Positions 10,850 to 23,165 of a stretch of DNA of 64,000 nucleotides are shown here, piece by piece. The notes beneath the pieces were generated by a model. That model made no database searches, was not told the DNA's origin, and worked only from the letters and a program-made list of their open reading frames with translations. The stretch lies in the NCBI GenBank assembly GCA_003255025.1, contig QANY01002375.1, positions 62,001-126,000 of the forward strand, written 5' to 3'. How positions within the stretch are numbered: position 1 is the stretch's first letter; each line of letters starts with the position of its first letter. The DNA is from Datisca glomerata (taxonomy: Eukaryota; Streptophyta; Magnoliopsida; Cucurbitales; Datiscaceae). The position numbers and the translations under genes were made by a program.

Positions 10850-11830
10850 AATAGGATGTGTACCTTGATCAAAATTGCCTACACATAGTCCTCCACATCG
10901 AACTCCACATAGCGACATTTTTTATGAGCATCCTCTTTGTACTTAGCCGCTGCTTTGACTAGATGACTAGATTGTCACAGACCACTCGGTGAATTTCTTG
11001 AAGGCTATGAACAAGATCCTCAGTTTTGCCATGAATGCGAGTCTTGTTTGGTAATAGAACTAAGTCGAGTGGTCCATGAGGACTAAAAGAGTAACAATCT
11101 GAAAATGATTCAAACCCAAACTTCTGTTTACGGCGTGATTATGAGCAAACTCATCTTACCCAAATTTCTGATCCCATGATTTGATATGATCTCCCAACCA
11201 ACATCAAAGAATATCACCAAGAGATCGATTCACCACCTTCATTTGTTCATCCATTTAAGGATGTTAAGCCATACTAAAATCAAGCTAAGTATTCACTATC
11301 TTCCAAAGACTTCTCTAAAAGTGGCCAAGAAAATGAGCATCGCGATAAGAAAAATGGTAGGAAAACCATAAAGACGATCTACCTCATGAAAGTACAATTG
11401 AGCGACGGTTATCACATATGTGGTTTCCTTACAACGAAAGAAATAAATCATTTTCGAGTACTGATCAACCACCACATAAATAGAATCATGACCCTTTGAG
11501 TCTATGGAAGTGACTTAATAAAATCTATACTCACATATGTCAAAGGCTATGTAAGGATAGGCAAAGGTTTGTCCAACTTGGCATTTCTAGCCTTTCCTTT
11601 AAACACCTGACAAATCCGACATCATTCTGCATAATGCTCCACCTCTTTACGAACGGTCAGCCATAAATAGAACGTCTCAACCAACTACAAAGTACACTCT
11701 TGACCGAAATGTCCTTCACCACGGAGTTCCTGAATGATCTGTAAACACAAGCTGCTATCTGGACATTACAATTGGTTTCCCTGAAAAAGAAACCCCTCAT
11801 GCAGAAGAAAGTCTGATCGCTTTCCTTCTC
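10850..11830 (-). pseudogene. Reina-like integrase remnant
   Basis: Minus-strand pieces include ELRGEGHFGQECTL, LVETFYLWLTVRKEVEHYAECCRICQ (zinc-binding end), KGHDSIYVVVDQYSKMIYF (core D), FHEVDRLYGFPT and VNRSLGDILRCWLGDHIKSW, ending near YVFNGDSADDE. Frames shift and stops intervene. Confidence 0.7.
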
Positions 11831-12639
11831 GCACATCAATCATAATAGTATAGAAGTAGGGATCAATGCTGTAAATCACAGAATGAATAAAAACTTGGTA
11901 CTTCAATTTTCATTATGGACAACATTTGATCCTTCGACGTAGCACATCCCCCAGCTAATTCGTGACCCTCACCTTATGTTTGACAACAAGCGTGAAATGT
12001 TGTATGTAAGCAGACCAAAAACATGTCGCATTGAAACCGTTTCCTGAATGTTGAAGTACATCAGAGAATAATCATCATTAAAAAGGATAAACTCGTGATG
12101 AAACAAATAATGACACCAATGTTTCACAGCCTGAATAACAACACAAAACTCTAAATCGTAGGTGTAGTACCGTGCACGAGATCCTATAATTTCTCACTAA
12201 AAATTGTGATTTATTTGTTCGATTGACTCAAAACTGCTCCAATGCCAACCTTTGAAGCATCACAGTGTAACTCAGATGCCAATGAAAAGTAAGGTAACAC
12301 CAAAATAGTGGTAATCATCAAACATTTTTTGATAAACTGAAATGTCTAATCTACCTCGTCAGTCCATTAGAACCACCCCCTTTCATACAATCAGTCACAC
12401 ATGCTATGATACTACTTAAGTGAGGAATTAAATTATGATAGAATGACATAAAGCCACGGAAACTCTAAACCTCTATAATAATTCGTGGACAGGCCCATTA
12501 TTGCACCAATTCTATTTTGGAATTGTCAACATGTAATCCATTACCCGAACATATATAGCCAATGAATAATACTTTAGGTGTCACATAAACACACTTGTTC
12601 ACTACTGCAAAAAACTTATCTCTGCCTAGGACACACAAG

Positions 12640-13261
12640 ACTTATTTTCGACGTTGAAAATGCATCTTGAGATTAGCACTATAAACCATGGTATAATCAA
12701 AGTATACAATGACAGATTTACCAATGAAAGGTCGCAAAGATTGATTCATCACAAGGATTAATGTACTCGGTGCATTTGATAATCCAAAAGGCATAACCAG
12801 CCACTCATACAACCCCTCTCGCATCCTGAATGTTGTCTTCAACTCATCATTATGTCAAATTCTAATTGGATGCTACCCGCTCTTCAGATCTAATTTAGAG
12901 AATATCGTTACACCACTAAGCTAATCAATTAATTCATTCAAATGAGGAATAGAAACATGTACTGCACTGTAATCTTCTTGATCACCTAACTGTATACACA
13001 TATCCTCCATGGCTCATCCTTTTCTTGTGTAAGGAGGGTTGGTACTGTACACAGGCTAAGACTCTCCCTCATATGCCCCTTAGATAGCAATTCTTCTACA
13101 TGTCGATGCAACTCCTCATGTTCACTAGGGCTTATTCTATAATGCATCCAGTTTGGTAACACCGCTCCTGGTTTTAGGTCAATTTGATGTTGAATATCAT
13201 GCAAATGTGGCGATCCATTTAGCAAAGTAGTTTGGAACATATCAACAAACTCTATAACCAA
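12640..13261 (-). pseudogene. Reina-like reverse transcriptase remnant
   Basis: The N-terminal part (13261-12986) reads HDIQHQIDLKPGAVLPNWMHYRISPSEHEELHRHVEELLSKG (read in pieces), the usual start of gypsy reverse transcriptase. The core piece (12842-12642) has [15 protein letters not shown] and then [12 protein letters not shown]. The catalytic F/YxDD motif is changed to YFDY, so a metal-binding aspartate is lost. Confidence 0.8.
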
Positions 13262-13489
13262 TGGGGTTGCTGCAATCAGGAATCACGAACTCTACAACTA
13301 CCTCTTTACTAATCAGCGTATAAACCATTCTCGAATCCTCCATCTCTTCCACAAACTATAAGAGTGAGCAAAATTTAGTTTTGATGGTTTGTTTTGTCAG
13401 GCGTAGTGGGCATAACATAATCTGTATATTGTTGTAGAACAAACCGTGTGTGTTTTTTCATCCATCATGAATCACCCCTATCATACTCT

Positions 13490-13760
13490 CAAGGCCTCCC
13501 CCATAACAAATGAGATGCATCTGTCATCATAGCATGACACCAAACTTTATCCTTATAATTTGATCCGACTAGAAATGAAATCAAAGCTCGAAGAGAAACA
13601 AGTACTTTTCCTCCTTTTTTGAGCCACGCTAGCTTGTCCGATTTAAGAATTTTTTCAGTCTTTATCCCTAATTTTTTACCACATTGTCTGACACGATATT
13701 TTGACAACTCCCATAATAAATAATAAATTGGCACACCTTGTCCATGATAGTACGAGTGGA
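13490..13760 (-). pseudogene. Reina-like protease/linker remnant
   Basis: Minus-strand VWCHAMMTDASHLLWGRP matches the conserved CDVxPMDACHLLLGRPW segment that follows the aspartic protease in this group. The active-site triad was not found intact. Confidence 0.6.
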
Positions 13761-13959
13761 CTAGAATATATTGTTTCGAAGTGAACGATCCTCATCAAAT
13801 TAGGTGCTAAACATAAATGTCGTAGTGCCAACAAATGTCCTGTATCACCCTCTACAAACTCTTCACCTATTGGTTTTCCACTTGCTGGTTATTTGCTATC
13901 TAAATCTGGTTCATCATCAACCTCGCCTTCATCTTCAGCATCTCTAAATAGCACATTCT

Positions 13960-14930
13960 TCTCAAGTTTCTTACAATCAGCCTATCTGTGACTTGTCTCC
14001 CCACATTTGAAACATCATACTCCACTTCCTGTTGCTCGACTAGATTGAAATTGGTAGCAGGAACAAGTGTGGTGGAGTTGATGCTGCTACTCACTACCTG
14101 ACGTGGCTACTGTTGCTACTCACTCCCTGACGTGGCTACTGCCGCTACCAAACAAAGCGCTATGTGTCCTATACATCGTTTGTTTCTCCACCTGTAAGGC
14201 TCTATGATGTGCTGTAGAAACGTTCATGAGATTGAACAGGTTAATATTTTCCTAAGTATGCACCCGCAACCCACCAACATATCGTGTCACAAATTGATGG
14301 TAGATTTCCTAAATCTCATTATACACTAACAACTAATAAAACTCATTTATATAATCATCCACTATATGTGTACCCTCCTGTAAATTCTGTAACTTCTGTT
14401 ACATTCACCGCCGAAAAAGGGTAAAAAATCAGTCAGTAATTTTCACATTCCTCATCCTGTTGTGGGTTAACTTCAATTGTGGCCACCATGCGACTACCTT
14501 ACTCGTGGCATTGTTACCATAAGTGCTACCATTTTATTTTCTAGAACTCTCTTGGAGTAATGTACTGATCCATTATACTGATCAATTCTAAGAACTGTTC
14601 AAGTTGAAGACTACCCTAAAACTCAGGGATCTCAGTATGTATACCTCCCTCCCACTACACATCCTCATATCCTCATGCACTAGAACTGACGTGCCTATAC
14701 TGTAGTCGTGGAGGTTCATCTTCAAACTTGGCTACCTCACTCAAATCATCGCCCAAATCTGGAAGGAGCTGACTCTGCTGCTAATAATGGTTGGCTTGCA
14801 ATGCACCAACCTGCTCCGTCAAATCCACCATTTGCTGCTCCAACTACATCACATGGTGACGTTCGTAGATCTTTTCTACCAAAATCTAGTTGGATGGGCT
14901 TCTCCTAGGTGTGCCATCACTTAGGATTTT
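13960..14930 (-). pseudogene. Reina-like gag remnant with CCHC knuckle
   Basis: Near 14015-13970 the minus strand encodes CFKCGETSHR-stop-ADC, a CX2CX4HX4C zinc knuckle interrupted by TAG. Upstream DPEF...GSLQLEQFLELI resembles the start of the gag capsid domain (DIPEFEGxLQPDEFLDWL). Confidence 0.6.
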
Positions 14931-14944
14931 TGACTCTGGTACCA
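14931..14944 (-). other. Primer-binding site, tRNA-Met type
   Basis: The minus strand reads TGGTACCAGAGTCA, close to the TGGTATCAGAGC site complementary to initiator tRNA-Met. Confidence 0.7.
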
Positions 14945-15373
14945 ATAGATATCGCGAAACTCTATGAGAAAGACTCACACAAAAATTGAAAACAACTCTT
15001 CTAAAAGATTATTAATTCGGACACGAAAGTCAGTCGGGTAGGCATCAAAATGTCTTTGAATCACTTACGATTGCTAAAAATTTAGGGAAACTAGAGATAG
15101 TCTCTCTAAAATTTTATTAAACCAACTCTATTTTCGGATTACAATAGTGATGCCTAATTATAGACTTCAAACAACCAAAAAACCCTTCCTAAAACCTTCT
15201 GAAATTAGCCTAAGCCATACATTATCATACATAGACTTTATTTTTGAATTTTAAATTCTAAAATATCATCTAAACAAGGAAAATAGCTAATTATACCTAA
15301 TATTTCTAAAATTTTAAATTTTAATTAAAATATAATGTTCATATAATTAACCTGGTAAACGATGATGATCTCA
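14945..15373 (-). repeat. 5' LTR of the Reina-like element
   Basis: The minus strand begins TGAGATCATC (15373) and ends next to the primer-binding site. Length is about 429 bp. The terminal CA is not preserved. Confidence 0.55.
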
Positions 15374-17702
15374 AGTATCCAAACTTTAAATATGATAATA
15401 TGTTCATATAATTAACAATCGTGAGCGATTTAATGAGAGTTTAATGTCGTAACATCCGTGTGTGAACCACAGTCATTAAGAATAATTATTTTCAATTTTG
15501 GTACGAGCCTTTCATAGAGCTTCCGTTGCATAAGTTGTCGACTAACATAACATACATTAAATTCTCATATACACAAGGACTGTGATATTTTTGTTTGACA
15601 AGAGAGATTTACGTTAATTCTAGACTTTTAACTGAACTAGCTTGGATGAATACGAAACTTTTAAAAACGTAAAAACATATTTTTTTAATTTTTAATTCTG
15701 ATCTTCGTCAAATTCGAGTCATTAAATAAGATCACATTCTGTTCTCTCAAAACAGAAGTTGGATCATTTCCCATACACAAGCAAAAAACTTGAGAAAGTG
15801 ACACCACCAATGACCCACCATTTAAAGAGGGAAATTGAAGATGATATAGCAGAGCTAGGGACTTCGTAAACGAAGGAAACTTTCTTGAAAGAAAAGTATT
15901 GTAAGAAAATTTTGTATAAAATTTTTCTGGGGATTTAATGAAAGATTATGTCAGATACTTTGGCCCAGGCGGCCGTACTAATGGCTCTTAGGATATTTGT
16001 TGGGTAAGTTGGCTGGTAGCCTGGTCGGATGCCAGGAGGCCCCCTAGCAGGCTTGTACGTGGTTCGGGACCAATCATAAACGTGTCACTTCTCCGTAAAT
16101 TGGTCCCATGCCTTCAACTTTGTAGTAAAAACTCAGAAAAACTGACAGGTTGTATGTGTGGTCATTTTTACATTTTGTAAAAAATTTCATCCAAATTTTT
16201 TTATTACATACTTTAAATCTTAATTTTTAAAACTTATACTTTCAACTTTAATTATTTAAAATGATAATTTAAATACTAAAACTAACTCGTTAAATACATC
16301 TTATATTTGATTAAAACAGTATAATCTTTAAATGATAACGTACTTTAAGATATCTCTAAATATTCTAAACCGAACACATTATATTATCTCATTCTTTAGA
16401 AATCAAAATCCTTGAACTCTCTTCTCCCCGTCCAAAAGTATCTAAATGCTTCTCTCACAAGGATTTTTAATAACTATAAAACACTTTGTTGGGCTAGTTT
16501 TTTAATTGCACCTGGAAATTACTTGGGTAACAAACTTTCGATAAAGTTCGTATAAAACTTGCAAGAAACAAACTTGCAGGAGGACTCTGCTTCTTATAGT
16601 GCATCTGTGTTGCGATTATTGTATGTCATTTTTCTTATAGTGCATTTGGATTACACAAATCAGATAACGTTATCTGACATTGTTATCATGTCAACACTAG
16701 TTTCACAGCGGAAGCAAATGCCGAGAATGAAAGGTGTGCGATTTTATGAATAAGAACTCTTGACTTGTTATCTCGGAAGAAATTGAAGACAATTTCATAT
16801 TGCAAGGGAAGTAAAAAAGAAGTAACAACACTGACAGTCATGCCACTAGGCTGGTGTAATCACTGAACTAGTAAATAAGAAGTAGTCCAAAGCTTCATTA
16901 CGCTCCTTTGAAATGCTCATAAAAGAAAAAAACCTTACATTACAAAGCTATGGCGTTGGAAAGTACAAAGAGCTGCTTGAGACTCGAGAGAGAGTTTTTC
17001 ATGGAAGCTGAAACATCATTGTAATTCTAATGGATTATAATTAAGGAAAATATTTTTTCCATTAAAAACAATCATATATTACATATTTTAATGAGACCCA
17101 CAATAATTTTAATTAACGATAAAAGAAAAGGTAATATCACACATGATTTTATTTTATTGGACCAAACTCAACAGTTAAGCGAGTTTCTTTATTGAATTAT
17201 GGTAATCAACTAAAAAATTAACAATATAGCAAAAAAATAATCAATCAACCAAAAGTAGAGAATAAATTATATAAGTAAATAACTATTTACATCGATCATG
17301 TTACAATTATATTTTCATTAATTTTTCTAAAAAACATGCATTTTTCCAATCAATCTTTTTAAAAAAAATCCATAAATTTGAAATTATCAGCCATTTTATA
17401 GATTTTATTTTTTGTGTTTCTTAATGTATTCATAGCCATTTCTATAATCTCGTGTATTATTAAAAGTTTTGTTAAATTATTAAGAAAAATAGTTGGTTTT
17501 AACACTAGAGGAACACATCATGATCTCAGAGAATTGTTTGAACCAAGAAAAGTAGATCTTGAACCTATGAGGGATATGCTCTTAACTTTTTGCATGTAGA
17601 AAAAAACAAAATAAGCTGTACCAAAAAAAAAAATTATATTCTGGTATAAGAAGTGCTTCTGCCTTTACGTTGTTGTCTATAGCATTGGAAGAAGAGAGCA
17701 CC
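15374..17702. other. Intergenic DNA upstream of the dioxygenase gene
   Basis: Mostly AT-rich. A GC-richer patch lies at about 15955-16115 (includes GGCCCAGGCGGCC) without an ORF. The small open frames at 16559-16753 and 17414-17599 have no recognisable motif. The last few hundred bases should contain the dioxygenase promoter, but no clear TATA box or element could be assigned. Confidence 0.4.
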
Positions 17703-20700
17703 ATGTCTGAAACAAACATGGAGTCCTACCCTCCTGTATTTCGCCAATTCACCCAAAACGGCAACCTTAACCTGGATAAGGATATCATTAACCCGATGAA
17801 TGGTTCGGATCCTATACCTGTCATAGATCTTCAATGCCTAGACATGGATAAGCTAGTCCAGGCTTGTAAAGATTGGGGTATTTTCCGTTTGGTCAACCAT
17901 GGGATTCCTCAAACCCTTTTGAGCCAAATTCAAGACCAAGCCAGACAGATCTTTTCTCTTTCGTTTGAATCCAAACAGACCCTAATAAAATCTCCACTGT
18001 CCTATTTTTGGGGTACCCCTGCTCTTACTCCATTAGGGGATGCCCTTTCTACGGGTACTCAGAATGTAAACTGGCTTGAAGGGTTGAATGTTCCTCTGAG
18101 TCAACTCAGTGAGTTGAAAAGTGAAGATGATCTTTATCTGGGTTCTTTCAGGTATAAACATTATATAATCTTCAATTATTATTTATTCTTCTTCCTTTTT
18201 TTTGTTTTGTTTTAAAGATTGTCTTTTTCTTGTATACCTTTTGGGTGGGAAGAACAATAATTGCTTTAAAGAAAGCCTATTGATTTGGATTTGATTCGAT
18301 CGATGACTTTTTTTGTAAAGGCAATAGGCCTCTGTCTTTGTCAAAGAAATGGATTTAGTAGAGTTTGTAATTAAGTGAAAACAGTTTGCAATCACACCTG
18401 TGATTTAAATTACACTTTATCTTTTCAAACTATCTTAATTAGATAATTTAAGTTTTAAATTTTAAAAACATAATACAATTTAAATTTTAAATTATTTAAA
18501 ATTCATAATTTTAATTTTAGCTATAATTCTGTCTACTGTAAATTAGTAATTTAACAAAATGACGTCGTTTTTCTTTATCTAAGACGACGTCGTTCTTGGT
18601 TATGTTATCCCTAATAGATAAAATGACATAATTTTATATAAGAAAAACGATGTCGTTTTGTTAAAAAATTATATTGCAGTAGACAAAGTTACGTTAGAGT
18701 TAAAATTATGAGTTTCAGATAGTTTAAAATTTAAACAATAATGTTTTAAAATTTAAGGTTTAATGTATCTATTAGTGATAATTTAAAAAGATAAAGTGTA
18801 ATTTTTGTTAAATCTTTTTAGTTTAATTTGTACACTCTCCACACATTTTTTTGTTTAACTGTAGCCTTAACACTTTGAAATTTTTTAATTAACCCTATGT
18901 TAACAGTTTTTTTAGTTTAATTTGTTCCACCACTTTAAAAGGTTTTTTAGGCATGCCATTTATATATAGATCCTTATTTAACTATGGATTATTTTTTATT
19001 AATTCCCCATTTATTAAAATTCATTTCCCATTTCAGTTAGATTGAATTTTGGTTTTTTTGCGTAATTAATAAGCTCTCCAGTTTGTATAGGATTTCACCG
19101 ATCTGATTTTTTTTAAGAGAATTTCGAATTAAATGGTTTGTGAGGTAAGTAATTGATTTATATATTGAAATGCTTTAAGAATCTTTTGTGTAAGAGGGGT
19201 TTTATTACAAAAGTTTTAAAGTGTAATTACAAAAATTTTAAAGTGCAAGTGATATAAAAGTCTCTAAAATTTTTTGTGAGTTCACATTTTACCCTTAAAT
19301 AATTTGTTTTTCACATTTAACCCTTAGTTTGATTAATAAAGCATGTAGTTATGTAGCATAATAGTGGAAGCTTTTCTTTAATAAAAAAATTAAAAAGTAG
19401 AAGCTTTTGCACTTATTTTTCATTTTATTCCCTCAAGCTTCATTTTATAACATATTAAACGTGGGAATTATATAGAAATACATCACAAAGCAATTTTTAT
19501 ATATGCATGTTTTCCCCTTGAATTTGATATCCAACTAAAAATTAAATTGCTTATATTAAGATATTGGATACACAAGGAAGAAGCATATCAATTTTTGATT
19601 GTTTGTGATCAGAACTATTAGTCCAACTAATTATAATGAGGCATGTCTCCAAGCGGACTTCGATCCTTGAAAATTCTTAATTCTCTTATGATATAAATTT
19701 TTAATTAATTTGTAAAAAAAAATACAAACAATTACCCCACATCTACACATTAGGGTGAATATACTAACATTAGTTATTATTTTAGGGCGAGAGCATAAGC
19801 CAATTAATTGAGTTAGCTAAGGGTTAGACCATTAATTTATCTTAGACAATCAAGAATGATAAGATGGATTGATACTTAATATGATTTCTTAAATTTTAAG
19901 ACTCATATATATTTAAGAGATCATGAGTTTAAGTCAAATCACCCACAATTCTCTAGAATTAAAACTTATAGCTTGACAATATATGAAAATAATTATTATA
20001 TATAGTTAAAGACATTATATAATAAAACTAGGGGTAAACTAAATCAACCTCCCCGGTAGTTTATTTAATTATATGGATACACCTCCTCTAGTTTCAAAAT
20101 CTTTATGGACCTCCCTTCTAGCTAGTTTCATCGATAAATAAGTCCATATAATTTTTCTCTAAAAACATTCACTCTCATGCGTGTCATTTTTTGTAAGAAA
20201 TTCAGACTCACAGATCATTCTTATATGTCATATTCTAATTTTATTTGTTTATATTGATATTTGAGTATATGCCTAGAAAATTATTATTTTGCGAAAACTT
20301 ATAAGAGTTTAATCAAGAAATACTAAGATATTAATTGAATAATCATATTTTATACTTTTAAATAAGTGAAATGAATATAATAATTTAAACTATCAAGATG
20401 TCCGTATAATTAAGATAAATTACAATAAATGTTGGTGTAATTTATATTATTTCTTTTTTATGTAGAAAGATGATAGAAGAATATGGAGAGCACATGACTA
20501 GAATTGCAAGAATTCTATATGAGAATATGGGGAGGAATCTAAATCAAGCTCAACACCATTCCAAGACCGACATATCCGAATCAACTGGATTCATACGAGT
20601 ATATCGATACCCTCTTTGCCAAAACGACAACCAAACATGGGGCATGAGTTCGCATACAGACAGCTCAGTTTTGTCCATTTTAAACCATGACCAAGTTTGT

Positions 20701-21660
20701 GGACTTGACGTTCTTAAAGATGATGAAGAGTGGCATCAAGTTAATCCTATCCCTAATTCTTTGATTGTCAACCTTGGTGATATGATGCAGGTCTTTTGTT
20801 CTTTCTATAAGTTTTTTAGTACTTTATTTTATGTATTATCATTTCTTAAATTCTGATAAATCATGAGTTTTTAAAAGATTTTAAAATTACAAGATATTTT
20901 CTAATATTTAGTTAAATAAATTCAACTGTTAAATCATATATATGCATTTTTTTTTTCGATAAGCTACTCATTTAGTGCTTGAACTATGACTTTTTTTAAC
21001 TTTTAAAAAATAAATTTGGTCATTGAAATTCTAACCCACTTTCAAAGAAGTCTTTATTGTCTCTTTATAGAGTGAGCTTTACAAAAATTATGACATCTAA
21101 GATATTTTTAAAATGATATATATTGATAACTGAATATTGTATGATTTCAGCCTCACATGTCACATGCAATGTTTTACTTACAAGATAGATGATAAGGATT
21201 TCTTGAAATTATATTTCAAAATTTCAAAGGACCAAAATTGGTTTTGAAAACAAAAATTAGGGACGAAAGTAGAAAAACGAGTCATAAGTTCAGTATAGTA
21301 TTTCAAGCAAATTATATATCTTTTTTGTGTATTCATTTTTTGTGAAAATATATTTTTTACTTTGAGAAAATAATTTATTTTAAGAAATTTGAGTCGAAAT
21401 TAATAAACTTTTAATTGATTTGAAATTTTCAGGCAATTAGCAATGACGAATATAAGGCTGTGAAGCACAGGGTGAATGTGAATCAACACAACGAGAAGAT
21501 ATCAATATGCTACTTCGTCTTTCCAGTTGAAGGCAGTGTGATTCGAAGTTCCAATTACAAGCCTTTTACTTATAGTGATTTTCAGTCACAAGTTCAGCTT
21601 GATGTTAAGACCCTTGGCTATAAGCTCGGTCTCGAGAGATTCAAGCTTTATGATACGTAG
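17703..21660 (+). CDS. 2-oxoglutarate/Fe(II)-dependent dioxygenase, gibberellin-oxidase-like
   Basis: Three exons: 17703-18151, 20466-20790 and 21433-21660, with GT-AG introns in phases 2 and 0, give 333 residues, a usual length for plant DOXC-class dioxygenases. The start is the ATG at 17703 (an in-frame ATG at 17718 is an alternative). The DIOX_N domain (about 38-140) has IPVIDL, ACKDWGIFRLVNHGIP and the FWGTP segment seen in gibberellin oxidases. The catalytic half has the iron ligands His213 and Asp215 (SSHTDSS) and His270 (KAVKHRV), plus NLGDMMQAISNDEYKAV. At the 2-oxoglutarate-binding RxS position the sequence is Lys280-Ile-Ser282. Similarity in layout to C20-type gibberellin 2-oxidases suggests, but does not prove, hormone inactivation. 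The protein has no signal peptide, so cytosolic action is expected. Intron 1 (2314 bp) hosts a MITE. The gene appears intact. Confidence 0.85.
18405..18815. repeat. Fold-back MITE in intron 1
   Basis: The left arm (AATTACACTTTATC..., CTATC, TTTAAATTTTAAA, CATAATTTTAA, GTCTACTG, AACAAAATGACGTCGTTTTTC) reappears reversed on the right side (GAAAAACGATGTCGTTTTGTT, CAGTAGAC, AAAATTATGAG, GATAAAGTGTAATT). The arms are about 170 bp with mismatches and pair around a short centre (about 18580-18640). No ORF. No clear target duplication was found. Confidence 0.75.
18816..20465. other. Rest of intron 1
   Basis: AT-rich intronic DNA. The patch 20040-20130 (GTAGTTTATTTAATTATATGG and neighbours) resembles 10565-10590 and may be an old repeat. 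The intron ends in a T-rich tract and TGTAG. Confidence 0.45.
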
Positions 21661-21833
21661 TCTAATCCCGGTTTATCGAATCTCGAACATTAATTTTCAT
21701 ATCGAATACTTAATTATAAATATCAATTCATATATCTCTAAGTATATAAATTCGGGACTGATTTATTTGAAAACACTTAAATTCATCTAAATACACTATT
21801 TGGAATCACATTTCTTATAAGCATTATTTGGAA
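21661..21833. other. 3' flank of the dioxygenase gene
   Basis: AT-rich sequence holding the presumed 3' UTR. No exact poly(A) signal could be chosen. Confidence 0.4.
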
Positions 21834-23165
21834 GTGGGGGTGGATCCAGATTTTTCATTTAGGAACACTTACAATATAAAATAAAATATTTATAAAAATA
21901 AAGAGTCTTAATAATGAAATTATTTTCAATGTTCATTATTACATTTATAACTGTCCTCGACGAGTTTTCATATTTTGAAATCGTCGTATAATTGTCTATT
22001 ATCAATACTATCAAATATATCTCTGAATATATGCAATGAAGCTATCGTTCATCCATTAAATCACTCATATGATTGCGTAAATGATTCTTGATAATATTCA
22101 TAGCAAAAAACACCATTTTCACCGTAGCAGTTAGAACAGGTAGAATCAATAACAAAGTCAACAACAAGTACACGAGTGGATAAACTTTATCTTTTCTCGT
22201 CTTAAACATTTTCTGTGCAAGTTCATCAATCCCTTTTAATCCTGAGAACTCGATGTTAGACCGCATATTCATAATGTAATCTCAAGTTGATCTTTAAATG
22301 TTCTGACTAACACTTGGGAAAAATCTTTTGGATATAACTAAGCAAGACGAATAAGGTTTTGTTTATCAAAAGCAGAAAAACCATCACTTGGATTTAGACA
22401 TGCAACACAAAGAAGAAATTCTGTATTTGCCTCATTGAAATGATTGTTTAACTCTTGAAGTTGCATACCAATGACGACATAAAATATTTCAACTCGGTAG
22501 TGATGTTGATTTGTGATGCTGTGAGCGTTATGTCTTTTTCTTCCTGTAGTAAAAAATATGTCATCCATGATAGGAACTTCAATATCATATTTACCACAAA
22601 AATGAATAAACTTGACTAAGTAGAGAATCAAATCATGTTTCTCTCATCAACTGCAACCTTTCTTTGCATAGTCTAACTAAATTCCTCGCATTTATGATAT
22701 CTTGATCTCTTCTTTGTAATGTTTGAAAAAAATCACTTGTAATTCCTAATATATTTTTCATTAAGTGTAGGTTCAATACAATATTAAACGATTGAATTGT
22801 AATTAGGAGAACTTTCATTTCATATATCTGATAGGAACTAGGCCCTTCTTCCTCAACGATCCCAAGTACATTTGTTACAGATGGAAACATGGTAATTAAG
22901 CTTACCAAAGTGCTATAATGTGATCATCGGCTCGTTTAGTTTCTTGATTTAATCCTTGTCCACTAGAGAGCTCACTATTGTCTATAACTTCAAAAAGCTG
23001 CAGCAGTGTGTCTTTCACGAAGGATGTCATGATGTTTTGCTGAACCTCCAACAATGTTCACCACCACAGCGACCGAAGTAAAGAGACCTATAATGTCTAC
23101 ATGATATTTTGCAACAGCTACTAGAGCGAACTGGAGTTGATGGGCAAAATAATGAATATAAAATG
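21834..23165 (-). pseudogene. hAT transposase remnant (DUF4371/zinc-finger MYM-like group)
   Basis: Minus-strand pieces run from 23165 down. FYIHYFAHQLQFALVAVAKY and VVNIVGGSAKHHDILRE match the YYIHCFAHQLQLALVAVAK...VVGGSCKRRD core of plant hAT proteins of the TTF-zinc-finger/DUF4371 type. LQRRDQDIINARNLV, then YDIEVPIMDDIF and the C-terminal dimerisation-region pieces (LVYLLLTLLLILPVLTATVKMVFFAMNIIKNHLRN) follow. Stops and shifts separate them. The N-terminus is cut off by the copia LTR starting at 23166. GTGGGGGTGGATCCAGATTTT at 21834 looks like the element's 3' end region. Confidence 0.75.

Larger units (their letters stand above)
10630..15373 (-). mobile_element. Decayed Ty3/gypsy chromovirus, Reina-like
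   Basis: Minus-strand gag, CCHC knuckle, protease, reverse transcriptase, RNase H and integrase remnants occur in the order typical of chromoviruses. The 5' LTR is at 14945-15373 and the primer site at 14931-14944. The integrase phrase DRLYGF...VNRSLGDILRCWLGDH is characteristic of Reina-type elements. The 3' LTR survives only as a stub: TGAGATCATCG, the LTR start, recurs on the minus strand at 10639 but the rest is not recognisable. Stops and frameshifts are spread through all domains. Confidence 0.75.

Noticed and set aside
17670..17702. Upstream extension of the dioxygenase start
   Set aside because: The extended frame begins at TTG, not ATG. The ATG at 17703 is the first standard start.
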